A DNA stretch of 64,000 nucleotides from Centroberyx gerrardi (taxonomy: Eukaryota; Chordata; Actinopteri; Beryciformes; Berycidae): NCBI RefSeq assembly GCF_048128805.1, contig NC_136013.1:6828102-6892101 (forward strand). Direction: 5' to 3'. Under the pieces are notes generated by a model. It had not been told where the DNA came from and made no database searches. It saw only the letters and a list, made by a program, of their open reading frames with translations. This document shows, piece by piece, positions 24,301 through 37,600 of the stretch. Position 1 is the stretch's first letter. Every line of letters begins with the position of its first letter. The translations under genes and the position numbers were made by a program.

Positions 24301-27300
24301 AATGCAAAGAGGAACAAAGGTCTTAAGGAAGTGGTTGATATGAATTCTTCTGGTTATTTGGGAAAGTAAAAACATAATGAAGGCAAGTTCCGAATCCACG
24401 TATTTACCAATGTACTACATTTTTATTAGAAACACACCTACTACTATAGTAGAACTGAAAAAATATAATTTCATGACAAAAGATGATTTTTTTTTTTTTT
24501 TACATTTTAAATCATTTTTCAGTAATTTTGATGGTGTATAGCAGTGGATATAAGAAAACAAGTCGCACGTTAGTATTTCAGCCAAACACTGCATTAGGTT
24601 TGTACCTGTACTACCAGGACCCAGCTCAGTCCAACAACCCAAAAAAAAACATTACAAGGCAAATACTGTATACTGGCTTCCATGAAGTCTAGCTCAAATC
24701 AAGTCAGCCCTTTTCAGTCAGCTGGTTCTGATTTGAGCCCAACAAAACTGTGTTGCACAAGTCTTAGATGTAGATTTCCCTGTCAGGGACTTTGCATGTG
24801 ATCATGTGAAAACACTCCTCAATGCTGTTCAGTGGCTAAAAGTACAGACTGAGGTAGTGCTGGGAAACTGTGAGTGTGTCAAGAATGTATCCTTAATCAA
24901 TTAAGGAGCCTCAAATCCCTAAACACAAGACCTAATCTCTATTTTGGTTCACTAAAAACCAAGTAGGCCTCTCTGCCTCTGTCACCATGGCTTGAATACA
25001 GTAACTTGGTATGCATTGGTAAATGTAGGAAAGGTTATAGCACATACAGGCAGACTGAGTAGCTGTTTTGTTTTCAGTTAGTTGTTTGTCCATTTCATGA
25101 AACAACTGTGGGAATGAACGTGTTTCATCTGTTAACTCTATTTTAGTTGTTCTCAAAGGGCTTTACCAGCAAATTTTATTACAAAATCAATATTACACTA
25201 AAGCGGGTCAGCAGAACAATATTGCCACTGTAAAAGTCCAAATTTTGCTTTGACCAGCATTGTCCACCACTTCTCTCTTTCCGTGCGGCTTGTTGTTGAA
25301 AAACCTCATGTGTAGCTTCAACTAGAAAAACATTGCCTGAAGAAAATGCATGTGATTTTGTGCAAATATTTGACACCTGTTGACACTGTAAGCATTTTAA
25401 AAGTGGAATGTAGTGTCAAATTTGGCTAAGTCTTGAGAACGTTGAATGTTTATTTTTTAACTGAGAAACTATAAATATTGTCATTATGCTAGAACACACT
25501 GGATCAGTATGAGATACAAAGTTGAATGGAGTTTTTACTTCATGCACTGGCACAGTTCTAAATTTCAAAATGCTCACTATGGCATACTGATCAACCGTTC
25601 ATAAACCTATAATGATGACATATATAGTTTTTCATTCAAATTTCAACATGCTCAGTATAACATGCTGATTAAGGGTTTTCAAGCTCATAATGATAACTGT
25701 TACAGTTTGAGTTATAAAATACATAGACATCTAAAACATCAGTCAGTATGTTGTGCACACACGTGTTCATATACATATGTTCTTGCAGGCATGCACATAC
25801 TGTACATTCTCATGCACACACACACATACACACACAATGATAACCATAACTTAGCCACATTTAACACTACATTCCACTTTTTAAATGCTTACAACGTCAA
25901 CAGGTGTAAAATATTTGCACAAAATCAAAACTAATTGGCTCGTCAGCTGACAGCAATCACATGCATTTTCTTCACGAAATGCTTTTCCAGTGGAAAATGT
26001 TGTTGAAGCTACACACAGACATCTGACTTTATACAGAAATTGATATTAACTCATCTATCTGTTTCACTTATGTTCCTTTGGGCACATAGATTGATATACA
26101 AATGTTAACATTACTGATATCAGCTGCATTAGGTTGTTAGTCTCTTTAACATTGCATGTTTAATCTGATTTGTTATCCAATTTATACCAAAGTCTAGCTG
26201 TGGAGCAGCAATTTGTTATGGATATTGGATAACGTGACACACATATGACAGTACGTTACATTTCATATTTCTGCCTAAGACCATTTTGAGAGTCTGGCAT
26301 AAAAGTCACACCCCTTATGCACAAAGCTGGAGCAGGATTACTGATGTTAGATCACTGTCAAAGGTCACATGTCCATTTAACCTTAAAAGAAAATAAGGGA
26401 CACTGAGCAGCACACATCAGTGCTTCTGTTGTAAAACATTGCAACCAGCTTTAAGATGTGCTGTAATCCGACTGTTTATACTGCAAAAAATGTCCATCAT
26501 AACAAGTTTTAGTTTGTATTTAGTCTTAAGCTATAATTTTTCTTCTTTGTTTCCTGAAGCAAGTTAAAACAATGCAAATAGCATGAGATACATTTTGTAG
26601 TATGGACAATTTTAACATTCTCCTGACTGATTTTCTTCTCAAACATTTTAGCAAAGGACTTTAGTGTACTTCTTTCTCATTTACCCCAACAATGCCTACC
26701 TCCTCAGAGTAATGTAGATCAGATTTCACCACAGCTGAATTTTTATAGAAATACATACTGTAGATGTGCAAAGTGGGAACAGAACCCAAATGTAAGATAT
26801 CAAAAGTCTGGCGTTTTATGGGTTTCATTTAGATTTTAGTGCACAGTAAGAAATTCTGACTAAGCATGAAAAATGACTCTTTAATTAACTTTGTATCTGT
26901 CCAAACACATTTGGCACCCTGAAATGGAAAGACCATGTACAAAACAGACTGTAGCTCCTTAACTGTTCATCCAATATGGTTTAAAAGAAAAGAAAATTAA
27001 GACAGACAATTTATAATTTAACGCCTGAGGCATTCAACAGAGCCAAAGCATCAAACAGTTTGTCCAAATACGTAATTATCTCACAGGTGAAGACAGATAT
27101 ATTGATGAATAAAGGATAGCCATTTTGAATCAATAATCCTCTGCTATGAATTCTGGGGCCCGTGACAAAACAAAAATACTATCAGATTAATTAGAAGAAT
27201 TAATCCATGTTATAGGGGAGCCACTCAGAGGGGCCCCTCTGAATCTGATCACCCCACCACACACACACACACATAGGCCCCACCCTATTGCTTCAGGCCT

Positions 27301-29580
27301 CAGGAGGTAGGATGCTGTAATCAGTGGAGAAAACATCAGCAGTTTCCAGTTACCCGAGCTGTGAGTTGTGACTCTAATTAACTGAACTTATTAGCTTAGT
27401 ACTGGGATTTGCACAGAAACACCAGTGTCTCGGAGCATCTGATCAAATTAACATGGATGTTTGTCATGTGTTTGGAGATGTTTCTGCGCTCCCTTAAGAT
27501 CTGGCTTTCCAAAAGTGATATTTCACTGCTGTTTAAAGTAAGCCTGTCCCCAACTTTAGCACAGTGGTGAATGAGGAGATCACCCCTGGCATGCTGCAGC
27601 AAATTGGCCTATCATACTGGACTGTTGCTTAGTTAAAAGTGGCTGTGCTAACCATTCAGAGGTTAGTTAATGTATCCAGTTAGCTCACTTTTCCTATTCC
27701 AAAACTAGATTCTATTCTTTGAAAAATACTCCAAATACTCTACAAAATGATCACTAATGTGATAATGGCATGTAAATAAACTGATTTGACTGTGGGATAT
27801 AAGTAAAATTATTAGCTATCTTTCCATGCTTTGCTAAGAAATAGCAATATTTTTGAGGATGCAATTATGTCTAGCATTTTTGAAAATATTGAGTAAAGAA
27901 TATAATTTTTTTTCTAAATTGGAGCACTTTCGGCTTATTTGGGATGAAACCCTTCTGTAATGTTCATTGCTAATTCAGAGGTAATTCAGAGGTACAGACC
28001 ACTACTAAGTACTGTACTAAGCACTATTTAGTTCTCTAAAAAACACAAACATGGTAGTGTGGTCCAAATCCACGCTAATGTGTTATCCTTACAACAATAT
28101 TCCTCTATGCATAAAGACACTGAATACAGTCTGAAGTTACTTTACTTTTAGTTCCAGGTCATGCTTTTCCAGCAACGTTGCCCACTTCTAAACATTAAAT
28201 TATCAAATAGGTTCTTGGAGCGTGGGCAACATGAAAGAACCGAGACAGACTGCTTCATGTGTAGTTGCTTGTTCTGCTCGTGATATTCTGTCCACATGCC
28301 CCTGTTTAATCTCCAAATGACATTATGATAAAGTCTGTTTTCCAGAGTAACATTTGACCAGTCAGTTGATTTCCATTTTCAAGTAAACTTCTTGCTCCAC
28401 TTTAAAATCTTCGTTTGGTGACTTACATAAGCTGACATATGATTTCATTTTTGTAGACCGATAATCACAATTGTGTTTGTGTGGTTATCAGCAGGCATAC
28501 TATAAGTAGCCGACTGCATGTCCATTTATCCATGCATTCAAGTCATAGGTTCAAGTACAGTGTAAGATCTAATCAACTCTATTTCCAGTATAAGTAACAA
28601 ATAGTTTTTCCAAACGTTCCATGTTAAACTATGCAACATAATATATATGAAAAGTTTTGTTCTCAAAAATGATTACAAAAACGTGACACCTTCACTTCCA
28701 TAATGATTGAGAGCACAACATAAAACAAAATATGGTACTTTTCAAAGGATAGTAATTTAAGTCTTTTGTTGCCAAAATAATAGCACTTTAACTATAATTT
28801 AGAGATATTAAAGGATGAACTTCAGATATAGAATGCACCATAATGAATAAATTAATAATGTAAAATGGAGATGATGGGGAGTTGTTCTTGAGATATAGGA
28901 CAGATAAAACAAGAATATAGAGGAAATTGCTCAGAACACCTTCAGCTTTTTACCTTCTCAGAGCCGGTTTACATGCATGGACAGTGCTTAAACTGCACAT
29001 TATCCCACTGTAAAGTACACCTGGGATATGTGCAGGATTTCAGTGTTTGCTCACAGTAATGTTTCCAAGGACTGCTACAAAAACAACCACTGAAAATCGC
29101 ATCATTCTGCCGTTATGTTTCACTGTCACTTGTGACAAGGATGTGGTGCTGCACATCAAGGCTACAGTTTTGTCCACAAACAGGACAACTGTGTCCCATT
29201 GACACCTCGTGCACAGTGATGTGATGACATCTGCTCGCTGCAGCGGTTACGTAAACATGTTTATTTACAGCAAGTACTGAACTCAGATGTTGTGGGAGTG
29301 GGTCCAAGATGGTCATGGTAGGGGGGGATAACTTATTCCCGTGAGACTGACCAAGACCCAACAGTATTACCAGCAATCAGTTTCAGAGTCATGAGCTATG
29401 ACATGACGATCCTCATAATGAGATTTGCTCGGTGATTTAACGGACTAGATGTGCAGCTTCCCTTCAAAAGGGTCAAGTCGGTGCTACGCAATCACCTGAG
29501 GTTTTAGGTGCCAGTACACAAATACATAAAAAACAGCAGCAACAACAGCAACAGTAGTAATGCATTAACAATAACAAGTA
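21371..29580. other. Gene-poor stretch, no coding sequence seen
   Basis: About 8.2 kb without a recognisable exon, apart from an unplaced 5'UTR exon of the second syntaxin gene that must lie in its first part. The sequence is AT-rich (GA-rich near 21.4-21.55 kb) with CA microsatellites near 25815-25835 and 27255-27272. The small open frames show no similarity. Regulatory elements for stx11 or akap12 are possible but cannot be shown by reading one genome. Confidence 0.5.
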
Positions 29581-29589
29581 TTTTTACTA

Positions 29590-30920
29590 GTAATAAGCAG
29601 TAGTGGAAAGAGTACTGTAAGTAGCCTACTGTAACTTTGCTGATATTTTGTTTCTTTGACAAAACTGTCTGCTAAATGACATAATGTAATGTAATGTAAT
29701 GTAAGTGCTGATGTAAACATGATGTAAAAAATACTTAAGTAAATGTAAAAAGTAGCTCACATAAAATGTACTGAGAGTAAAAGTTACTGAGTTACTTTTT
29801 AGAAAAGAGAATGTTGTCACATCTTTCCCATGCAATCCAATTCTAAAAGGACAGAGTTCAAACTCATTTGTTTTAATTGCCTCCACCAACAGAGTTGGAC
29901 AGCGGTTATGTTTTCGCCCCGTTCCGTCTGTTTGTTTGTTTGTTTTTCTGTTAGCAGGATAACTCCAATAGTTATGAACGGATTTGCATGCAACTTTGTG
30001 GAAAGGTTGGTCATGGGACAAGGAAGACCTGATTAACTTTTCACACTGATGGGTGTGGCAGTGGGCGTGGCTTCTCATAAAAAAGCTCCTAACTTCCGAA
30101 CAGATTCATGCAACACCATGAAACTTTATGGAAATGCTGGTCATGAGGCAAAGAGTTATGGACTTTTCACACCGACTGGCCAAAGCGGGGTGTGAAAGTG
30201 GGGTGGCTTCTCATAAAAAGGCATATAACTTCCGAACGGATTCACATAACACCATGAAACTTTGTGGAAAGTTTGGTCATCAAGTAAGGAAGAACTGATT
30301 AACTTTTCATACCGTTTGGCCAAAGAGGGTGTGGCAGTGGGCGTGGCTTCTCACTAAAAAGGCATATAACTTCCGAACGGATTCACATAACACCATCAAT
30401 CTTTGTGTGCCTATCAGCAGACATAAGAAGAGGCAAACCATCTGTTATTGGTCCAATCTAACAACATAACCACCCTGCCGTTTTTTTCCAGTGTTAGAAG
30501 GGCGGCCCACTGAACATATAGTGTTGATTGGCCATGTAGTGTTGTGATAATCGGTTAAAATAATTAAAAGTGGCTAGAATTTGAACAGTTGGTAATGTGG
30601 CATGGAAGAAATTAACTTTTGGTGAAAATCTGACATGTGGAACTATAATATATTAACAATTGCATAGCGTTTGGCGGAGGTATGCGCTCTACTGAGTGCT
30701 ATCTAGTTGTCTGACCGTTGACTGTGAATGGCTCCACAATATGTGAATTTACGATGGTCCAGTTTCTCTTGCTTATGGAGAGCCACAAAAACTCTATAAT
30801 AGATATGATTTAAAATGTTCAGTACTTCAGTAAAAATGTACTAATGTAAAAGTAAAATTACTGACTTGAAAAAGTACTCAAAAAAAGCACAAGTAGCCTA
30901 CACAAAAAGCTACTCAAGAA
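29590..30920. repeat. Older fish repeat interrupted by a younger element
   Basis: 29590-29800 (GTAGTGGAAAGAGTACTGTA, then repeated AAGTAAATGTAAAAAGTA motifs) and 30810-30920 (AGTACTTCAGTAAAAATGTA and similar) look like two parts of one common fish repeat. The 29879-30705 element lies between them. A short ATGTA-type microsatellite (29680-29705), preceded by CTGCTAAATGACATAATG, resembles the 3' tail of fish SINEs. Confidence 0.5.
29879..30705. mobile_element. Non-autonomous DNA element with internal ~125-bp tandem units
   Basis: The left end GCCTCCACCAACAGAGTTGG and the right end TTGGCGGAGGTATGCGCTCT are partly inverted copies of each other (GCCTCCxCCAA). The interior has three to four tandem units. 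Each contains CATATAACTTCCGAACGGAT, a CACCATGAAACTTTGTGGAAA segment and GTGGCAGTGGGCGTGGCTTC. No transposase frame is present. The end sequence and unit type are familiar from many fish genomes as a repeat of uncertain superfamily. Confidence 0.65.
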
Positions 30921-31678
30921 GAAGAAGAAGACAAAGTAGGCCAGAAGAAATGTTGATCTCAATGGTTAACATTCTTGAGAGGTAGCAGATTATGATCAGG
31001 GGCCATTTATAATCAAAAAGTAGCCTATATCCTCTCATTAGCTGAAATAATTAGCTGAAAGTTTGTTTGTGGATTTTAAATCACACAACCTGAAAACTCT
31101 GAATTTCTCATTCTGTGATTGAGAGTCAGACAATTGCCTGGAAAGTAAAAAATAATGAGTCTATTTGACAAATGTGCAAATTATTACACAGCAAAATAGG
31201 GCTCTGCAATATATCCTAATGTGCTTTAAGGCTCTTTGCATTTCCATGGACAGCCCAACAAAGTAGGCTACCCATAATAAGACTCAGGCACCTAAACACA
31301 TTCTGCATTCCCAGCAACGAGTGACGATTTTTTTCCCCCTATTCAATCATTGTCCCTTGAAGTGAACCTGCACCGGTGTGTGTCCAAGCTTCTTACTCGG
31401 ATATTTGCTTCAGTCATTTGAGGACAGGCTATGTTTCCTCCGCAGGTTTTTTGATGCAGTGAGAGGCGTGCCGGACCGGGCCGGGCCACACTCATATAGG
31501 CTTCATGTGATCCTGCGGGGAGGTGTTTGATAAAAAAGAGTTTTCAAGGTCCAGGCTGCACCATTTGAGATCGGACTGTCTCACACTCCCGGAGCTATAC
31601 CCCCGTTGCCTTTTGTACGCATTTGGGATATTTTCAGCACAAGGCTCATTCCGGGAGAGAGGCGCTGCAGTTCCGATA

Positions 31679-34600
31679 ATGGGAGACACACAATCTGCGC
31701 AACGGGAGGGAAAGGAGGCTGCAGTGGCTGAGGAGGAGAGCAGCCAAGTGGATGATGTTCAGATAGAGCAGATTATTGAAGACATCGAAGACAAGGTAAT
31801 GCGTTACTTCCCGCAAAGATTCGGATTGCCATAACTGACTCCTATCATGTTTATGTCTACAAACTTTCATGTTGAGCCTAATCAATAATCGTGGATTCTC
31901 TTAATTAGCTAACATTGAAGATTTTTTTTCAGTAATTATAAACCTGGTAATTGCTTAATATAGAGTCAGCCTGCAGGCAGTGATTGTTGTTGGTCTTCTA
32001 AATATGCTGAGGTTGGTTTTTGTTGTTAAAGTATCAGGACAGTGCTGGTGCTGCTTGCCAACATATCCATTAACCCTAAGATAAGAAAGTCCTTGTCCAA
32101 TTTGGATGAACGGCTTGGAGCCCACCCAGCTATTCTCTAGGAGTGATACTTAATTTTAATTAAAAATGTTAATTTATACTTTTTTTTTTTTTCTTCATTT
32201 TTCAGCTATGTTGTAACTGGAAGCAAGCATCCACTTCTTCTGAGTTTGTCTAACTGACAACATTAAAGGCAGTTGTATGGAAGCATTATCACCAAACCAT
32301 CCTAAGACATGAGGTTGAAGCTAAAGTTGTTGCAAATATTATGTTTATGCCCCCTGTGTTATTGTTACTCTTGCAAGCTGCTAAATGCTGACTGGCAGTT
32401 TTGGTAGTTTGAGGTGTCTGCCAGGAGCTGGGTTTCTCTCTGATGAAGATCCAGTTTCCGTCTTGCATGTTGCAATGGTTTGGATTTGTTTCAGATGAAA
32501 AAGGAAATAGCATGGAGGAATAATGACCTTCCATTCTTGGGGGAACCTAAGTAAAGCTCTTTTCCCGGGGGACGGATGGAATTTCCCCTTCGCTGCACTC
32601 TGCACAAGGCTACATCGATTATTTGTGTACGACATCACTCGGCCCTGCCGGGCAGGAAGTCAATTAGACAGCACTGTCCTTTGAGAATAGTGAGAGCTAT
32701 TACTGTCATATGAGCTATAATAATTATTATATTGGGCTGATTTCATTGCTTGACTTCTGTGACTTTTGGGTAATTCGATTTCTAAGGATGGAATAAGTAG
32801 GCTCAATGCAGAAATTTTGTCTTGAATAGTCTTAACATTTTAAATTAAAATCTATTCAGTTTTTAAATTGCCAATGGGATTAAATAATTTATCTTGTCCG
32901 CAAAACAACTCAATTTGTTTCAAGAATTTGTTTCAATCCAGTGATATTATCTTTGACTAAGTGCATTGACCTGCCTTATTTCAAAATGTTTGGGTTTGGA
33001 AGTAAAAATGAGCAAAAAGGCAATGAAAAATAGGTCACAAATAATGAGTTATATATATTTTTTTCTAATGTGTGAGGTCATCTTTATTCTAAAAGAGATG
33101 ACTGTCACACTTATACCCTTGGTTGCAAAACTATTTCAAGTCCCAAAATGTTTTGGTTTTGTACATTTTAATTCAATCCTTATACTTCAAGCATTAGTCA
33201 TCCATGTAAGCCACATTATTCCACATTAAAAAAGCAGTGTTTGAAAAAATGCTTTGACTGCATTGCTTTGACATCATGTATCTTATTTGAAACAATTATA
33301 GTGAATTTAGTGAAATATATCAAACAAACTTAGAGGAACTTAGGTTAGTTTTGCAGCAAAAGGTGTTGCAACGATCTTTATTAGAATACATTTTATCACA
33401 CAGGGCACTGTGTGGAGGGAACTGTAAAATCCAAAGCCCTGCTTTAGTTTAGGCTGGGTAGGCCCACCCAGCCTTCCTCAACAGCTGGGGAAAAAAGTTT
33501 GTATGAGATAAATTCAATTTTGTATGAATATTTTTTATCTTACTCTACCTTTTATATCTATAATGCAATCATTTGGTTGTATGGTGTAAAGAATAAGGCC
33601 AATTCCTGATTCATCAAAAAAATCACAACACTCTTAACACATTGTTGAAAGAAAGAGACGGAGGAACAATGCTGTAATGTGTGTCAAAACATGACATGGC
33701 AAGACGTGAAAACCATGGCTGGACGTGGGAATTGATCTTACAACCCTATGTAACCATTAAAGTTAACTAAGAACACAACATTTTACATCATTGTATTGGT
33801 GTAGTAGGTGCAGGGGGAGGGAAAGTCTCACACAAAGCTGGAGCTAGGAGCTGCCCAATACAACCACAACCACTCTTTTCTGTGCTACTGGATTAAATGT
33901 TGATTCAGTGCTTTAATCAAGGGCACCTCCACAGTAGTTATTGAGGGAGAGTGATTCTTTTTCCACTTTCCCTTCCCACACTAGGAACTCCCAGACTCAG
34001 GGATTTGAGCTTGTGATCTTTAGGGTTCTCTAACTATGTGGCTACCATCACACCCAACCAACAGTGACTGGATCATGGACTTTATTTACAAAAATAGGCA
34101 TTTTGAACTCTCAGTTAAATGAATTCCCTTGCTTGCTTTAGTAGAAGTATCACATCCTGATACATGGGTTTGTTTACTGTGTTTGTCTGTTTCTTGCAAT
34201 GCTTTTTTAACTGAAGCCAGTGTACATGTAAATACCATCACACACTAACCAATGTTCAAGATTGTCTATTTAAAGATTGTAAATGTTCTTATTTTCAATG
34301 ATTTGGGCTTCCACACAATATAATACATGCCAGCAAGCAATGTTGTGCTTTTGAAAAACAAGATCAAAGGTACATTGTACATTCTACGTTCTGTGCTTTA
34401 TTTCAGCCTTTCCAAAATAATGGGCAGATCTCTGGGATGAATGGAAAAACAGATGGCTCTGTAGCAGAAGTTAATGGTCACTGTGAAGATGAAGTTGTTG
34501 CAGAGGGTAGGTACTCACAGTTGTGATTTATTATTTATCATATAGAATTTCATGCTCTCATCTTCTTGATCATCATCTTGTATTTTCATCCCTTGCAATC

Positions 34601-37600
34601 CATTCAATATGGAATTTAAGAATGATTCAATATTTGTTTTCTTTTCTCAGTCTGTGACACAAGTTCAGCCATGGTTTCTCCAGAAGATGTTCTAGAAGCA
34701 GAAGAGCCACTTAAAGATGAGGAAACACCATTAGAAAATGTTGAGATAAATGAGAAGGAATCACCTGATGCTGATGAAGCAGCACCACCAGATATGAATG
34801 AAACGGAGGCAAAGCTGAATGAAATCAATGAAGGTTTTAAGAGATTTTTTAGTAACATTGGTTTGAAATTGACGGTTAAGAAAGGCTCAGGTGAAAAAGA
34901 TGAAATAGCATCAGATGTGCCCATTGAGACCAATAAGGGAGAGCCAAGCAGCCCAGATGATGTCAAAGCCACCACTAAGGAAACCACAAGTGATAATGCT
35001 GAACAGAATATTGATCTGAACATGGCACAAGAGACTGATAATGACTCAACAACTTGCCCTACACTGACAGACATGACATCAGGAGACATTCAGGAGAATG
35101 CAGAGGAAAAAAACACAGAAACAACAGAGGCCAAAGAGGAAACTACATCCGCTAAAGTTGTAGAGGCACTAACAACCTCAATATCTTTAGGTGAAGAGGA
35201 AAAGACACTCAGCAAGGAGACCACGCCTGAAAAAGAATCGGACGCCACATCACCTAGTCCTAATCCAGAAGAGGTCATTTCTCCCATTAAAAGGTTTTTT
35301 ACAACAGGAATCTTTTCTGGTTTACGGAAGAAGAAGAAGCCTGCAGAAGAGGAAAAAGCCACAGAGGAGACAATTGGGAAAGAACTGGTAGACATGAGGA
35401 AACAGGAAGCTGTAGCAAAGATGGAAGAAAGTGGGCAAGACCAACAGCAGGTAGAAGAGATTAGTCTAGGTGTTGAGACAGCTGAGGTTGCGCTGGACCA
35501 TAAAGAAAACAAACTTAAAGAGGAGATCCTGCCTGCAACATCAGACACAACTTCGACAACTGATGCTCCTGAAATTGCCCTTGGAAGAAAATCACCTCCC
35601 GGAGAACCATCAACGGTTATTGTCAGTGAACCTGAAATTCTGAGTTCTCAAGAGAAGGTCAAAGTTCAAGGTAGTCCTCTAAAAAGGCTGCTGTCTGGGT
35701 CCAGTTTAAAGAAACTCTCCATAAAGCAGAGAGGCAGGAAATCAAGTGACTCAAAGCTGACTGACTCTGGTGAGCACGTTTCCGATCACCTCCTGTCATC
35801 TACTGAGTCAGCAGAGTATCAGAGAGAAGAGAGTCCTGTACGATCCCCTGGAGAAGTAGCAGGAGGAGAGGAGGATGGTACCTGGGCTTCCTTCAAAAAA
35901 CTTGTGACTCCGAAAAAGCGCGTAAAGAGGTCCTCCCTGAGCAGTGAAGAGGCAGGAATCTCAGGCTCATTAGAGGAGCCAAAGCCAAGTGAAGGTGAAC
36001 AATTATCAGATCTCAGCACAGAAGAGACGAGGAAAAGAAAGGATTCATCTGTTTCATGGGATGCCTTTTTGTGTGGATCAGGAAAGAGAAGGAGCCGAAA
36101 AACCTCTGACTCTGAGGACGAAACACCCCGAATTGAGGGAGATAACAGGACAGATGGTGAATCTAGACATGGTGCAGAGTCACCGCTAGAAATCTCTAAT
36201 GAGGGAGATGAGCTTTTAGCTTCTTCTACTGAGCAAGCAGGAAGTCCTTCAGAGGGTGATGGAGGGTCGACATGGAAATCACTTAAAAGACTTGTCACCC
36301 CAAAAAGGAAAGCCAAAGATGAGGAGGAAAGCAAAGATAATATACCATCTGATAGTGAAATGAATAAAGATGAGTCCTCCTTTTCAATAAAGAAACTCCT
36401 CCCAGGACGAAAAAAGAGGAAGTCTGCTGAAAAGCAAGAGCAGATATCTTCAGATGAGGCTGATAAGGAAGTAGGATCAGATGATGAAGACTCTGAGACA
36501 CCAGCTGTAGTTCCCTTGTCTGAGTTTGATACATTTGAGAAAGAGGATCAAGTACAAACACAGGCAGTCATAGAAAGCCATATGCCCAAAGCAGTAGACC
36601 TTGAACCCCAACAAGACCTATCTGGTCAGATGACTGAACCAGTCCTCCCTAGTGATAGTCTGCATACTGAACCCACGAGAGTCCAAGACAATGATAATGC
36701 TTTAGAAAATCAGGCATCTACAATTCCTGCTTCAAATGAAGAACTTGATGACCTAACAGAATGCATCAGTAAACATCAACAACTCAGTGACATCCCAGAG
36801 GAGGGTATAATTGAGGAGAGCATGGCTACTCCAGCTTCAGTCACCGAGGAGGTAGCTAGAGATGACACTATAGCGGAGGATCTGATAGAGTTGACATCTG
36901 AGGCTATTACTGCGCCAGAGCCTATAGATATCACACTTGCAGATGAAACTGAAATGGTCTCTGCAGTTTCCCAGTTGACAGAGTCTTCAAAAACATCTGG
37001 CAACACAACACCAGTCCCAGCAGACTACGATGTCAAGGAAACAGAGGCCCTCCTGCATCAGGTTGTTGAAACCATCTCCATAACCCCAAATGCAGTCCCA
37101 GTATGTTTAAATGAGCTAAACCCAGAAAGAATAGTTGGCTCTATCTCTCATCAAATACTCGCCACATCTGTACAACAAGAAGCAACAATTCTGGAAATAC
37201 ACCAAACATCAGATGTAACTAGTATATGCATAGGTCTCAATGCTGAAGAGTTTGATGCAATTAATGAACTTGCTGCATCAGCTCAGACAGAGTGTGTATC
37301 TGAAGTCACTGAGGCTATTTCTACAGAGGTTGTATCTGAGGTTACTACTGAGGAGTTTGACACTGCTGAAATTGCTGTAGATGAAGTAAATCAGGCCCAT
37401 GTTTCACAGGCACAAAAAAGCGTAAATGAATTTGAAAATACTGATGAGAGACAACCTCTGGTGGAGTGCATGTCTGAAGTGAACGAAGCTGTGTCCACAG
37501 AGCTATTGCCTGAGGATGAAAAAATTAACACAGCTGAAGTTTCCATAGATGGGGCCAATCAAGCTGAAATACAACCCACTGAAATGGAACCCCATGAAGC

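Noticed and set aside
29626-30078. 150-codon minus-strand open frame
   Set aside because: It runs across the repeat cluster and matches no protein.
34616-36334. Several Ser/Val-rich minus-strand open frames of 150-170 codons
   Set aside because: Antisense shadows of the acidic Glu/Ser-rich akap12 exon, with no similarity or splice structure of their own.
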